This document shows, piece by piece, positions 63,908-64,000 of a DNA stretch of 64,000 nt (positions are counted from its first letter, which is position 1; each line of letters begins with the position of its first letter). A program made the position numbers and the translations under genes. A model generated the notes under the pieces. That model saw only the letters and a list, made by a program, of their open reading frames with translations. It was not told where the DNA came from and did not search any database. The DNA is from Caulobacteraceae bacterium (GTDB taxonomy: Bacteria > Pseudomonadota > Alphaproteobacteria > Caulobacterales > Caulobacteraceae), in NCBI GenBank assembly GCA_030446805.1, contig JAUJMO010000005.1:24022-88021 (forward strand), in the 5' to 3' direction.

Positions 63908-64000
63908 TCAGCGGGCGGAGATGCGCGGCCCGTCGCACAGACGTTCGACCACCCAGACCTGAGCCGCCTCGAGGTCGGGGAAGATGGGGTGGTCGGCCCC
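63908..64000 (-). CDS. C-terminal end of an unidentified protein (partial)
   Basis: An open frame enters from beyond the right edge on the minus strand and ends at a TGA at 63908-63910. The last 30 residues (including DHPIFPDLEAAQVWVVERL) have normal amino-acid composition and third-position GC for this genome. Too short to name. It lies 196 bases upstream of the inverted repeat that precedes the crp-like operon. Confidence 0.4.
   Translation of the reverse strand, partial: GADHPIFPDLEAAQVWVVERLCDGPRISAR

Overview
The window reads as one contiguous chromosomal segment of a high-GC alphaproteobacterium of the order Caulobacterales, probably Brevundimonas or a close relative. The clearest markers are a DivL-type pseudo-kinase with tyrosine in place of the phosphoacceptor histidine (769 residues, Tyr550), the cell-cycle regulator GcrA, a Tad/Flp pilus locus and a carotenoid cluster holding both crtW and crtZ. 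GANTC and CtrA/DnaA-like sites sit in front of several genes. No tRNA, rRNA, CRISPR array, insertion sequence or prophage was recognised. Starts are often GTG or TTG, and genes are tightly packed with NTGA stop/start overlaps.

Layout, left to right. 1-3.1 kb: Tad pilus genes (prepilin peptidase, two very short Flp pilins, a lone pilus-secretin N-terminal domain protein, two TadE-like pseudopilins). The 84 bases at the left edge hold no gene I can support; cpaB-type genes probably continue outside. 3.3-8.4 kb: an eight-PAS hybrid histidine kinase overlapping a tyrosine phosphatase. 8.5-16.5 kb: phosphate regulon (phoR, pstC, pstA, pstB, phoU, phoB, then amn), with a Pho-box-like site before pstC and no pstS. 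16.6-22.4 kb: carotenoid cluster, crtE-crtZ-crtW facing crtY-crtI-crtB, sufficient on paper for ketolated and hydroxylated beta-carotene products such as astaxanthin. 22.4-31.4 kb: dicarboxylate-type symporter, 3-methyladenine glycosylase, gcrA, ABC-2 permease, nrdA, a small lipoprotein, bioB, and a VWA lipoprotein behind two palindromic operator-like sequences.

31.4-35 kb: chvI-chvG-hprK-EIIA-HPr, linking the envelope-stress two-component system to the regulatory PTS. 35-38 kb: envelope lipoproteins, including an L,D-transpeptidase and a VanY-like carboxypeptidase that share a sequence just after the lipid-anchored cysteine. 38-40.3 kb: rimP-nusA, preceded by an intrinsic-terminator-like hairpin that looks like an attenuator. 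40.5-45.8 kb: ihfB-trpF-trpB-trpA-accD-folC, almost all translationally coupled. 45.8-55 kb, minus strand: trxA, then the overlapping run tsaE-amgK-murU-addB-addA (tRNA modification, cell-wall recycling, recombinational repair). 55.1-62.3 kb: a 2Fe-2S ferredoxin, divL, ahcY, a KTSC protein, rimM, rpsP and ffh. 62.6-64 kb: a Crp/Fnr-type regulator in a two-gene operon behind an inverted repeat, and the C-terminal end of a gene that runs off the window.

Most of the content is conserved housekeeping and cell-cycle biology; I see no wholly novel multi-gene system. The best leads are regulatory: the paired palindromes before the VWA lipoprotein, the rimP-nusA leader terminator, the dyad before the Crp-like operon, and the missing canonical start of chvG.
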